Position numbers and translations under genes: made by a program. The notes beneath the pieces are model-generated. The model ran no database searches. It saw nothing but the letters and a program-made list of their open reading frames with translations, and was not told the DNA's origin. From an uncultured bacterium (GTDB lineage: Bacteria; Verrucomicrobiota; Verrucomicrobiia; Verrucomicrobiales; Akkermansiaceae): a DNA stretch of 64,000 bases. Location of the stretch: contig CAMACY010000003.1 in NCBI GenBank assembly GCA_945831585.1, positions 1 through 64,000 on the forward strand, in the 5' to 3' direction. Shown here one piece after another: positions 31,501 through 38,408 of the stretch. Each line of letters starts with the position of its first letter. The stretch's first letter is position 1.

Positions 31501-33217
31501 TGGCGTGACGATTATTGCTGCCGACAAGACGCTGACGGTTTCGGAAAACAGCAGCATGGGCTCGGTCCGCGGTGGTTCGTTGGCGGTGAACAGCGGCACG
31601 ACGACGCTGCGCGGCGACTCGACCCTGACGGCTCTTTCCGGTAACGGCTCGGTGAATGCCGCCGGTCAATCACTGACGCTGCAATCCGTAAGCAGCATCG
31701 GCAACCTGACGGCCGGTTCGGTGACGGTGGGCGAGACCCTGTCCGTTACCGGGACACTGACGACGGATAGACTGAATGTCCAATCGCTGACGCTGGGGCA
31801 GCCCTCGGTGGAGGTCGGGAGCCTGCAGACGGCTACGACGGGGTCGGCGGTGCACATCGTGGCCGATGAGGCATTGGTTACATCGATGTCGCTCTCGAGC
31901 GGTACACAGACCCTGCTCCGGGTGACGACGGGCTCCGACCCCGTGACGTTTAACTGGCAGAACGGCGGAGTGTTGCTCCAAGGGGAGCACTACGCTTACC
32001 GACTGAGTCAGGTCGGCAATGATGTGGTGGTGAGCATCAGCTTGGGGAATGAGCACTACTTCGGCAACGGGTTGCAGGAGGAGAACGCCGGAGCCGGCGG
32101 CGCCTTGCTGGATCAGGTGCTGCAGGAGGGGACGGTGCTTGGTCGCGCGGAAAGCGAGACGCTGCGCGCCATCGTCGACAAGATGGATGAGCTGATGCGC
32201 AACGGCGGTGGCAGCAAGGCCGAACAGCTGGGGGCCTCGGTGGCCGGTTCCTCGATTGCCACGGTGGGGCTTGCCTTTGCCGAGGACATGCAGCGCCAGC
32301 TGAAGAGCATCCGCAACCGCACCACGGTCATGGGTGTGGACGGCGGCGTGGTCAACGAGGGCATGCCCTACTACAACGCCTGGATCAACGCTGAGGGCAG
32401 CTCGCACCAATTCGGCAACGACGGCACCAAGGCGGGCTACTCGCTCAACAGCTTCGGCGGCACCGTCGGCTTCGATGTGGATGTGAACCCCTCGCTGACC
32501 TGCGGCCTGGCGCTCACGGCGCTGACGGGCGACTTCACCTCCGACGATGTGGACAAGCTGGAGGGTGACCTCGATACGCAGTACCTGACGGCCTTTGCCC
32601 GCTACGTCCGCCGCGCGTGGACGCACACCCTCGTGTTCAGCGTGGGGCGCGCGGATGTGTCGGCCGACCGAACCGTCACCTGCGAGGATCTGAGCTACAA
32701 GACCAAGTACGACAGCGACGGCATGGCCTTCGGCTTCCTCTATGAGCTGGGTCGCGTCTTTGCGCTCAATGAGTCGCACACGGCCTGCATCCAGCCCCTG
32801 GTGAACGTGATGTGGACGCACAGCTCCGTCAGCGGTGCAGAGGAGACCGGCTCCGACGCCGGACTCAAGGTGGACGACATGACGATGGACACGCTGACCC
32901 TCGGCGCCGGTGCGCGCGTGCAGGCGCTGGTGGGCGAGGATATCTACAACCGCTCGTCCATTCTGGAAGCCCGCGCCCTGCTGAAGCTGGATGTGGGCGA
33001 TCGCCAGGGTGAGGCCGATGTCGCCTTTGCCGCGCTGAACACGCAGACGCAGAAGGTGAAGAGCGCCGAGGCCGGCCCCGTCGGTCTGGAAATCGGCGCC
33101 GGTATCACCATCCCGGTGGGTCCGGACAGCGCCTCGGTGTTTGCCGATGCCTCGCTGGAGCTGCGTTCGGGCTATGTGAACGGTGCCGGCACGGTCGGCT
33201 TCCGCGTCAATTTCTGA
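25541..33217 (+). CDS. Very large autotransporter adhesin-like protein
   Basis: Signal peptide, repetitive Gly/Ser/Thr beta-helix passenger with recurrent VxGG / IGGH motifs, C-terminal autotransporter beta domain ending GYVNGAGTVGFRVNF. Confidence 0.92.
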   Translation: MKLHLPFRLRASLLAAIAMLGGIVPTLSTGSLAVGVCAYTLSVSTAQASTTISVMGDELISDWRDGSTIAGMPFANGDTVRFESWTNSAATLGESVTAKLVLEKNSSLELNAGAAFGAGTTINNSGTLILHSSTVLGAAKLERASNNNSWVVVDWGNDATVTLGGALENYRGNLKIQNSAYTLTAAENQYLSVYLSGGSTEEKRSILTLANAEYKKAFRFEGFSELKVEGGNTAKLTGTTSGSGTLIKSGAGTLALQYINSTHNGTLDIREGSVLWGLDGATSKYQVNTIEFERINIASGAQWIDGHVGVNMSDQTDIYSTGGTIKTVDVVFTTDDFGPLTNYYRSLHVNGGAATTLTSTWKESRRFALLTTESGSAALVLNDTASASEAVHNVFDEVKHFNGTITSQINCGYGTNKHLVIETVDLMSGDGLTVRHGRDQGSLEIESYEGRKIGEGSWVVQGGYYVHNSFSMEEGSLSVSGALRSDFGSVSVSGGSATVGSVAVVALEATGGTLSITGSAEATATQLEVGSLHLSGATTTISGGDAGAGQFVNAVVQHDLAITDGASLNLNGDLRASSLRVEGGTLAVTDLSAGTASFDHAVITVGGALTVTNSFALTAGSTLTATQGESNLGSYAAIAGQMDATGQNVTAGALQLSEGASLTSRNLTVGSLDIGGGTLTVADTIRVKDVLTMNYGGTLNLGTGGIELSENIVLAYNSGRNLVDISGVTLQKMNLDLSALTEGDFTYVEASNEYELDLGISSGNSTGAVHIASLTSSQYRVEAVGETLHLFIKGGTQAENPWDQNWGAAVASRGASYSDMGAPLRVGQYQLGLYGTAADDHNQTIAATLVGGTSNLDMGRANNVFGGAYSTRGSNYATGDVLTRDVWMKLKVEPGYDNVFNMVAGGSYNNQVDESTTNGSWSLRGDVHIDVDAGVKVTSIAGGNVFSRSDNHADFEGDAYISVHGSDIIDSVIGGNILAGTSGQHMTHRGDTYLSLYSALSHDGGSTEVRDYDAVGYVPGDVVSFSPNAVIGGNFTTGRGAFTTTVEGDSHLVFAGFSGTTNKTVVGGNYGYANNGTQTVEGETEIVFRGLGDATFGYAVVAGNGYWDWNNSVTQAQTAGDAVIRAEGSQDLVLNGVIGGHMLSGRWNNTHSQSQGENTLIELETGVTLKRVHFDFNTEMEAKETSLTAALVGGSFYWDYMDQEATYDLSQTHDGNTGISLGSATAPSSSEASIVGGHYLYTDDVYSPANNNFSVCATQTQGGAVSISVTNMDLKSSSAALVAGNSAEGKAQSVTQVATDALSVWGRQLRVSDTKCGIIGGHFVNLEGNVESISQRIAGNVSVELVDSSIAAATYGVIGAGAVFSTSAATQTLEGSVSLTLDGVRTDMTDPDNTTNAAVVGGHVSNNGTSTIKGDIALTLTGGSYNDTVIGGTAGANKATCHDVSIVAQNTEFLGKVALIGGHRSSNGELNDVNITLTDCTVSGILYGGSSGSIWQGNISIELVGGTYSGDIIVAGNNTSYTGSTTLTIHEGTTITASAVHGQGANWVAGNSTLRFVDEGVFQYGSTVFYKFNYVDVEHVNSVVKLQSSMQGLGKIVNKVGEGTLELTAGNNMAESMDVREGTLTLPTDAAPTSLMINHLYVRNDAVLNVGNGGVSTRGELVLSAGSTLQVDGTGILSGNMRSSGAAMQVTNLVWGDQTVDENSRVTLDLGDHLESIADAEGRYTVALFTGLSQETIQGIAFTSSVGENDESLLWADAADYVKLANGDSTMGGKLWLKGETLYLTNSLMNNRYWTGTADGEWSVGCDHWHWLDDQSASDPNTVFAQRDAVFFTKDGTEADPATITLTEDITAGNMVLRGDETGNGHYKFVTNGHQLTVRDDIQAEQQVTASFNGSVTVQGDLLLEGESSLDFNNLSLSESAIVSVRENSDLRVGNDLSIGKLTGDGSGSTTVVGALSLANGSTGAGSLVARSLSLGGDTTFKKLEVDGVTIIAADKTLTVSENSSMGSVRGGSLAVNSGTTTLRGDSTLTALSGNGSVNAAGQSLTLQSVSSIGNLTAGSVTVGETLSVTGTLTTDRLNVQSLTLGQPSVEVGSLQTATTGSAVHIVADEALVTSMSLSSGTQTLLRVTTGSDPVTFNWQNGGVLLQGEHYAYRLSQVGNDVVVSISLGNEHYFGNGLQEENAGAGGALLDQVLQEGTVLGRAESETLRAIVDKMDELMRNGGGSKAEQLGASVAGSSIATVGLAFAEDMQRQLKSIRNRTTVMGVDGGVVNEGMPYYNAWINAEGSSHQFGNDGTKAGYSLNSFGGTVGFDVDVNPSLTCGLALTALTGDFTSDDVDKLEGDLDTQYLTAFARYVRRAWTHTLVFSVGRADVSADRTVTCEDLSYKTKYDSDGMAFGFLYELGRVFALNESHTACIQPLVNVMWTHSSVSGAEETGSDAGLKVDDMTMDTLTLGAGARVQALVGEDIYNRSSILEARALLKLDVGDRQGEADVAFAALNTQTQKVKSAEAGPVGLEIGAGITIPVGPDSASVFADASLELRSGYVNGAGTVGFRVNF

Positions 33218-33247
33218 TGTAGTGAACATCAAAGAGGGATAAACGGG

Positions 33248-33278
33248 CCGGGGGTGGCAACACCCCCGGCTTTTTTTG
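33248..33278 (+). terminator. Rho-independent terminator of autotransporter gene
   Basis: GCCGGGGGTG-GCAA-CACCCCCGGC-TTTTTTT. Confidence 0.9.
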
Positions 33279-33390
33279 CGGCATCAGCGCGGGCTCCGAT
33301 GTTCATCTCTTCCCGCGACGAAAAGCACGCCCCGCCTCGCCCCCCCGCACCCGAAAGCTCGCGCGCCGCCCCACGCCCGGAAGCCGCCGT

Positions 33391-33408
33391 CCCCCCCCCC
33401 AAAAAAAA
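33391..33408. repeat. Homopolymer tract C10-A8
   Basis: CCCCCCCCCCAAAAAAAA followed by CACACACAAAAAA. Confidence 0.9.
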
Positions 33409-33414
33409 CACACA

Positions 33415-33453
33415 CAAAAAACCCCCGCCGCGTTCGACCTCGCGGGCGGGGGT
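33415..33453 (-). terminator. Terminator of rpsO
   Basis: Minus strand CCCCCGCCCGCGAGGTCGAACGCGGCGGGGG followed by TTTTTTGTGTG. Confidence 0.8.
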
Positions 33454-33483
33454 GTTTGCTTGAATCGGTTGCGACGTCGCGCT

Positions 33484-33732
33484 TTAGTGGCGCAGACCGA
33501 GACGGGCGAGCAGATCCTTGTACAGGGGCTCGTTGGTACGCTTGGCGTAATCGAGCAGCTTGCGGCGCTTGGCCACCATCATGAGCAGACCGCGGCGGGA
33601 GGCGTGGTCATGCTTGTTCTCCACAAGGTGACCCGTCAGGTGCGCGATGCGCTTGGTGAGCACGGCCACTTGGAAGCCCGTGGAGCCGGTATCCTTCTCG
33701 TTCGTCTTGAAGTCGTTGACGTTGATTTCCAT
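33484..33732 (-). CDS. rpsO: 30S ribosomal protein S15
   Basis: GSTGFQVAVLTKRIAHLTGHL...DHASRRGLLMMVAKRRKLLDYAK. Confidence 0.97.
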   Translation of the reverse strand: MEINVNDFKTNEKDTGSTGFQVAVLTKRIAHLTGHLVENKHDHASRRGLLMMVAKRRKLLDYAKRTNEPLYKDLLARLGLRH

Positions 33733-33883
33733 ATCGATGTATCTTGTTTGTGTGGTTGATTTTTCGTGGCTGCGGCAAATCGACCTAGGACAAGGTGCGG
33801 CAATGATAGCATGAACACCCCCGTTTGCAAGCACAATTTCACACGAAAAGATGCGATTCGCCCGCGTAAGCCTCCCTTTGGGC

Positions 33884-33912
33884 TTGCCAAGGGAGCGGGG
33901 GGGAGCTAAGAT
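33884..33912 (+). promoter_or_regulatory. sigma70-like promoter TTGCCA-17-TAAGAT
   Basis: -35 33884-33889, -10 33907-33912. Confidence 0.55.
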
Positions 33913-33954
33913 GAGGGTGCTGTATCAGCACGACAACAGAACATTCTCTCAGAT

Positions 33955-34863
33955 ATGAAACCGACACTCCTTGTTCTTGCCGCAGGTATGGGCAGCCGCT
34001 ACGGCGGTCTCAAGCAGCTGGATCCCATGGGCCCCAACGGCGAAGTGATTCTCGATTATTCCGTGTATGATGCCATCCGCGCCGGTTTCGGCAAGGTGGT
34101 CTTCATCATTCGCAAGGACTTTGAAGAGGCGTTCAAGACGCAGGTGGGCGCCCGCTTTGCGGGCAAGATTGAGGTGGACTATGCGTTCCAGTGCCTCGAT
34201 GACCTGCCCGAGGGCTACACGGTGCCCGAGGGTCGCGTGAAGCCCTGGGGCACGGCGCACGCCCTGCTCGCCGCCCGCGACATCGTCAAAGAACCCTTCG
34301 GCGTGGTCAATGCCGACGACTTCTACGGCGCAGATGCCTTTGCCAAGGCCGCTGAGTTCCTGACCGCCCCCGCCGGCTGCGCCTGCAAGGAGCACTACGG
34401 CATGATTGGCTACCCGCTCAAGAACACCCTCTCCGACCACGGCGATGTGAACCGCGGCGTGTGCGGCATCAAAGACGGCTACCTCGACAGCGTGGAGGAA
34501 TACACCAAGATTCAGCGCGAGGACGACGGCGTTTGCCGCGGCAACAACCTGCACGGCGAGCGCAAGCCTGTGGACACGGAGGAGCTCGTCTCCATGAACT
34601 TCTGGGTGTTCCCCGCCTCCTTCATCGGCCGCATCGGCGCGCATTTCACGCAGTTCCTGGCCGAGCACGGCACCGAGCTCAAGAGCGAGTGCTACATCCC
34701 CACCGTGGTGGACGAGCTCATCCACAAGGGCGAGGCCGATTGCCGCGTCATCAAGACCACGGCCAACTGGCTCGGTGTGACCTACCCCAGCGACAAACCG
34801 GCGGTGGTGGAGAGCATCGCCCGCCTGGTCGAGGAGGGCGTTTACCCCGCAAAACTCGGTTGA
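33955..34863 (+). CDS. NDP-sugar nucleotidyltransferase family protein
   Basis: LLVLAAGMGSRYGGLKQLDPMGPNGEVILDYSVYDA, NADDFYGADAF. Confidence 0.88.
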   Translation: MKPTLLVLAAGMGSRYGGLKQLDPMGPNGEVILDYSVYDAIRAGFGKVVFIIRKDFEEAFKTQVGARFAGKIEVDYAFQCLDDLPEGYTVPEGRVKPWGTAHALLAARDIVKEPFGVVNADDFYGADAFAKAAEFLTAPAGCACKEHYGMIGYPLKNTLSDHGDVNRGVCGIKDGYLDSVEEYTKIQREDDGVCRGNNLHGERKPVDTEELVSMNFWVFPASFIGRIGAHFTQFLAEHGTELKSECYIPTVVDELIHKGEADCRVIKTTANWLGVTYPSDKPAVVESIARLVEEGVYPAKLG

Positions 34864-34866
34864 GCC

Positions 34867-35958
34867 ATGTACGACCTTCAAGCGATTGCCGACCTCTTTG
34901 ACCTGCGCGCTGATTTCGTGTTCGGCGAGCCCTACGGCAGCGGCCACATCAACGACACCTACCGCATCGAGGTCGACCAGGCCGGGCTGCGCGTGCGCTT
35001 CATTCTGCAGCGCGTCAACAGCAACGTGTTCCGCCAGCCCATCCCGCTGATGGAGAACGTCAAGCGCGTGACGGACGAGGCGCTGCGCGTGCTGCTGGCC
35101 GAGGGCTGCAAGGAGGCCTACCGCCGCACCCTCACCATCATCCCCGCCAAGGACGGCAAGCCCTACGCGCAGGATGCCGAGGGGAATGTGTGGCGCGTCT
35201 ACCCCTTCATCGAGCGCGCCCGCACCTACGACATGATCGAGAACCCCGGGCAGTGCATCGAAGTCGCCCGCGCCTTCGGCAACTTCCAGAAGCTCGGCGC
35301 CAACCTTCCCGGCGCGCCGCTCTTCGAGACCATCCCCGACTTCCACAACACCACCAAGCGCTTCCGCAACTTCCAGGCGGCCATCGCCGCCGACCCGCTG
35401 GGACGCGCCAAGGGCGTGCAGAAGGAAATCGACTGGTATCTCGCCCGCGAGGCCGACTGCCACAAGGTCGTCAACTACCTGAGCAGCGGCGAGCTGCCCC
35501 TGCGCGTCACGCACAACGACACGAAGCTCAACAACGTCATGCTCGATGATGTGACGGGCGAGGGCATCTGCGTCATTGACCTGGACACCACCATGCCCGG
35601 CTCTGCGCTCTACGACTTCGGCGACATGATCCGCACCTCCACCTCCCCCGCGGCGGAGGATGAGAAGGACACCTCGCTGGTCACCATGCGCATGGAGTAC
35701 TTCGAGGCGCTGGCCAAGGGTTACTGCGAGGCGGCGACCTTCCTCACCCCGCTGGAGAAGGAGCTGCTGCCTTTCTCGGGCAAGTTGCTGACCATGGAGT
35801 GCGGCATGCGCTTCCTCACCGACTATCTGGAGGGCGACACCTACTTCAAGATCCGCCGCCCCGAGCACAACCTCGACCGCACGCGCACGCAGATGGCGCT
35901 GGTCGAGTCCATCGAGGCGCAGATGGACGCCATGATGGCGGTGGTGGCGAAGTACTGA
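34867..35958 (+). CDS. APH-family kinase, N-acetylhexosamine 1-kinase-like (NahK-like)
   Basis: GSGHINDTYRI, FILQRVNSNVF, VTHNDTKLNNVML, VIDLDTTMPGSALYDFGDMIR. Confidence 0.82.
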   Translation: MYDLQAIADLFDLRADFVFGEPYGSGHINDTYRIEVDQAGLRVRFILQRVNSNVFRQPIPLMENVKRVTDEALRVLLAEGCKEAYRRTLTIIPAKDGKPYAQDAEGNVWRVYPFIERARTYDMIENPGQCIEVARAFGNFQKLGANLPGAPLFETIPDFHNTTKRFRNFQAAIAADPLGRAKGVQKEIDWYLAREADCHKVVNYLSSGELPLRVTHNDTKLNNVMLDDVTGEGICVIDLDTTMPGSALYDFGDMIRTSTSPAAEDEKDTSLVTMRMEYFEALAKGYCEAATFLTPLEKELLPFSGKLLTMECGMRFLTDYLEGDTYFKIRRPEHNLDRTRTQMALVESIEAQMDAMMAVVAKY

Positions 35959-36084
35959 GTACTTCCCCCGCACGGCATTTTCCGCCCGCCGCGAGCCCCG
36001 AGCCCGCGGCGGGCGCTGCGTGTCGGCGCAGGGCACATTTCGCGCTTGCGCCCGCACGGGCGGCGGCGTATGCTGGGAAGCACC

Positions 36085-36447
36085 ATGAGTGAGATTCTTT
36101 TTTTGGAATACCCCAAGTGCAGCACCTGCCGCAAGGCGCGCACCTGGTTGGAGCAGCAGGGCATTGCCTTTGCCGACCGCCACATTGTCGAGCAACAGCC
36201 GAGCGCGGCGGAATTGCGCGACTGGCAGCAGCGCAGCGGGCTGCCCCTGCGCCGCTTCTTCAACACCAGCGGCATGAAATACCGCGAGCTCGGGCTTGCC
36301 GCCAAACTGCCGGGCATGAGCGAGGAGGAGCAGCTCGCCCTGCTGGCCACGGACGGCATGCTGGTCAAGCGCCCGCTGCTTGTGACGGAGAGCGCCGTCA
36401 TCCCCGGCTTCCGCGAGGAGAGCTGGCGCGCCGCCCTCGGCCGCTGA
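36085..36447 (+). CDS. ArsC/Spx/YffB-family protein
   Basis: LFLEYPKCSTCRKARTWLEQ and conserved KYRELGLAAKL segment. Confidence 0.88.
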   Translation: MSEILFLEYPKCSTCRKARTWLEQQGIAFADRHIVEQQPSAAELRDWQQRSGLPLRRFFNTSGMKYRELGLAAKLPGMSEEEQLALLATDGMLVKRPLLVTESAVIPGFREESWRAALGR

Positions 36448-36533
36448 GCCTCCCCCCCCATGGGGTAGATGCAGGGCGCTTCAGGTGGACTGACTCACTC
36501 TCAGCGCTCAGCGAAAGCTGCCAAAGACCTAGC

Positions 36534-36562
36534 TTGACTCCGCGGCCTCGAACAACTAGAAT
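36534..36562 (+). promoter_or_regulatory. sigma70-like promoter TTGACT-17-TAGAAT upstream of GH109-like gene
   Basis: -35 36534-36539, -10 36557-36562. Confidence 0.6.
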
Positions 36563-36637
36563 AGGCAGAGCCGAAAGTGGAGCGCAGCCCGTTTCTGAGC
36601 GGCGCGCGATAACACTTTCTTAACATATACAAACAAT

Positions 36638-38272
36638 ATGGAACTGAACAAGATAATGGCTATGGCCTTTGCGGTGCTTTTCGCCGCTGGTGGCCTGAAT
36701 GCTCAGTCGCTGTCGCCCGATACCAAGACGCATTGGGACAAGGGTACGCTTGTTGTGGAGACTCCCGCCCGTCCAGAGGGTCAGCAGCATGTCATCGGTC
36801 TTAAGACTCCTGCTCTCAAGACTGTTCGTGTGGCTTTCGTTGGTCTTGGCATGCGTGGTGCCGGTGCCATTCCCCGTTTTACCCACATTCCCGGTGTGGA
36901 GGTGGTAGCTCTGTGCGACTACGAGAAGGAGCGCGCTGAGAAGTGCCAGAAGATCCTGCGCCAGGCAGGTCTGGCTCCCGCTGCTATTTACTACGGTCCC
37001 AAGGGCTATGAGGAGCTTTGCAAGCGCCCCGACATCGACCTTGTGTACGTGGCGACAGACTGGGATCACCACTTCCCCGTGGCTAAGGCCGCTCTGGAGA
37101 ACGGCAAGCACGCCGCCCTCGAGGTGCCCAGTGCCATGAACCTTCAGCAGTGCTGGGAGCTTGTGAACCTTTCCGAGAAGAATCGCAAGCACTGCATGAT
37201 TCTGGAGAACTGCTGCTACGACTGGTTCGAGCTGGACTCCCTCAACATGGCCCAGCAGGGCGTGCTGGGTGAGGTGCTCTATGCCAAGGGCGCTTACATC
37301 CACAACCTGGACGATTTCTGGGACGAGTACTGGGTGAACGAGGCCAAGGACCCCGACAAGCTCGGCTGGCGTATGAAGTACAACATGGAGAACCGCGGCG
37401 ATGTGTACGCTACACACGGCCTCGGACCCGTGGCTCAGGTGATGAACATTCACCGCGGCGACCGCTTCAAGACCCTCGTGGCCATGGACACCAAGTCCGT
37501 GCACGGCCGTGAGTACGTGGAGAAGAAGACCGGCAGACCCTGTCCGAACTTCCGCAACGGCGACCACACCACCACCCTCATGCGCACGGAAAACGGCAAG
37601 GTAGTGGAGATTCAGCACAATGTGATGAACCCGCAGCCCTACAACCGCCTCTTCCAGCTTGTGGGTACCCGTGGTTTTGCCAACAAGTACCCCATCGAGG
37701 GCTTCGCTATCGACGCTGATCAGCTTGCTGCCAAGGGCGCTGCTCCCAGCGTCGATGACCTCAGCTCTCACAGCTTCATGCCCGAGGAGGAGATGAAGGC
37801 TCTGCGCGAGCGCTATCGCCACCCCATCATCAAGAAGTTCGGCGAGATGGCCGAGAAGGTAGGCGGCCACGGTGGTATGGACTTCTTCATGGATGTCCGC
37901 ATGGTGTACTGCCTGCAGCACGGTCTGCCCCTGGATATGGACGTGTACGACCTTGCCGAGTGGTGCTGCCTGGCTGAGCTGGGTACCCTCTCCATGGACA
38001 ACGGTAACTGCGCTGTGTCCTTCCCGGACTTCACCCGCGGCTATTGGAACCTCGTGGACGGCTACGGCCACGCCTGGGCTACTGCTGAGCAGGAGGCTGC
38101 TGTGAACGCCGCTTCCGAGGCATACACCGCCGGCCAGAAGGCCGCTGTGCAGGCTTTCGACCTGTGGAACCTCTACGACGCCGCTCAGGCTGCTACCGGC
38201 GAGGCCAAGGAGGCCGCTGTAAAGGCCTACGAGGAGGCTGCCGTCAAGGCTCGCGCTATCTACAACAACTGA
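36638..38272 (+). CDS. Gfo/Idh/MocA-family exported protein, glycoside hydrolase family 109-like
   Basis: Signal peptide; VRVAFVGLGMRGAGAIPRFTHIPGVEVVALCDYEKERAEKC Rossmann; EVPSAMNLQQCWELVNLSEK; HNLDDFWDEYWVNE typical of GH109. Confidence 0.83.
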   Translation: MELNKIMAMAFAVLFAAGGLNAQSLSPDTKTHWDKGTLVVETPARPEGQQHVIGLKTPALKTVRVAFVGLGMRGAGAIPRFTHIPGVEVVALCDYEKERAEKCQKILRQAGLAPAAIYYGPKGYEELCKRPDIDLVYVATDWDHHFPVAKAALENGKHAALEVPSAMNLQQCWELVNLSEKNRKHCMILENCCYDWFELDSLNMAQQGVLGEVLYAKGAYIHNLDDFWDEYWVNEAKDPDKLGWRMKYNMENRGDVYATHGLGPVAQVMNIHRGDRFKTLVAMDTKSVHGREYVEKKTGRPCPNFRNGDHTTTLMRTENGKVVEIQHNVMNPQPYNRLFQLVGTRGFANKYPIEGFAIDADQLAAKGAAPSVDDLSSHSFMPEEEMKALRERYRHPIIKKFGEMAEKVGGHGGMDFFMDVRMVYCLQHGLPLDMDVYDLAEWCCLAELGTLSMDNGNCAVSFPDFTRGYWNLVDGYGHAWATAEQEAAVNAASEAYTAGQKAAVQAFDLWNLYDAAQAATGEAKEAAVKAYEEAAVKARAIYNN

Positions 38273-38298
38273 TAGTCGCTTCCACCCATTCCTTTACC

Positions 38299-38332
38299 GG
38301 CCGTGCGTCTTCCGGCGCACGGTCGTTTTTTT
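38299..38332 (+). terminator. Terminator of GH109-like gene
   Basis: GGCCGTGCG...CGCACGGTC followed by GTTTTTTT. Confidence 0.75.
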
Positions 38333-38346
38333 CGCGTATCCCACGA

Positions 38347-38408
38347 GCGGCGCTGCCAATCGCTCAGCCACTCCGCCTGCTCCGCCAGCTCGCGCACGGC
38401 GGCGGCGC
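38347..38408 (-). pseudogene. Chimeric hrpB-derived remnant abutting the hrpB stop codon
   Basis: AGCGGCGCTGCCAATCGCTCAgCCACTCCGCC matches hrpB around 38724-38755 with 1 mismatch; CTCCGCCTGCtCCGCCAGCTCGCGCACGGCGGCGGCGC matches hrpB around 40266-40303 with 1 mismatch. Confidence 0.7.

Noticed and set aside
25844-31669. 1941-aa minus-strand ORF opposite the autotransporter
   Set aside because: Arg/His-rich shadow translation with no recognisable domain; the plus-strand autotransporter is clearly real. High GC and codon bias produce long antisense ORFs throughout this window.
33949-36195. 748-aa minus-strand ORF
   Set aside because: Antisense to the nucleotidyltransferase/kinase pair; shadow ORF.
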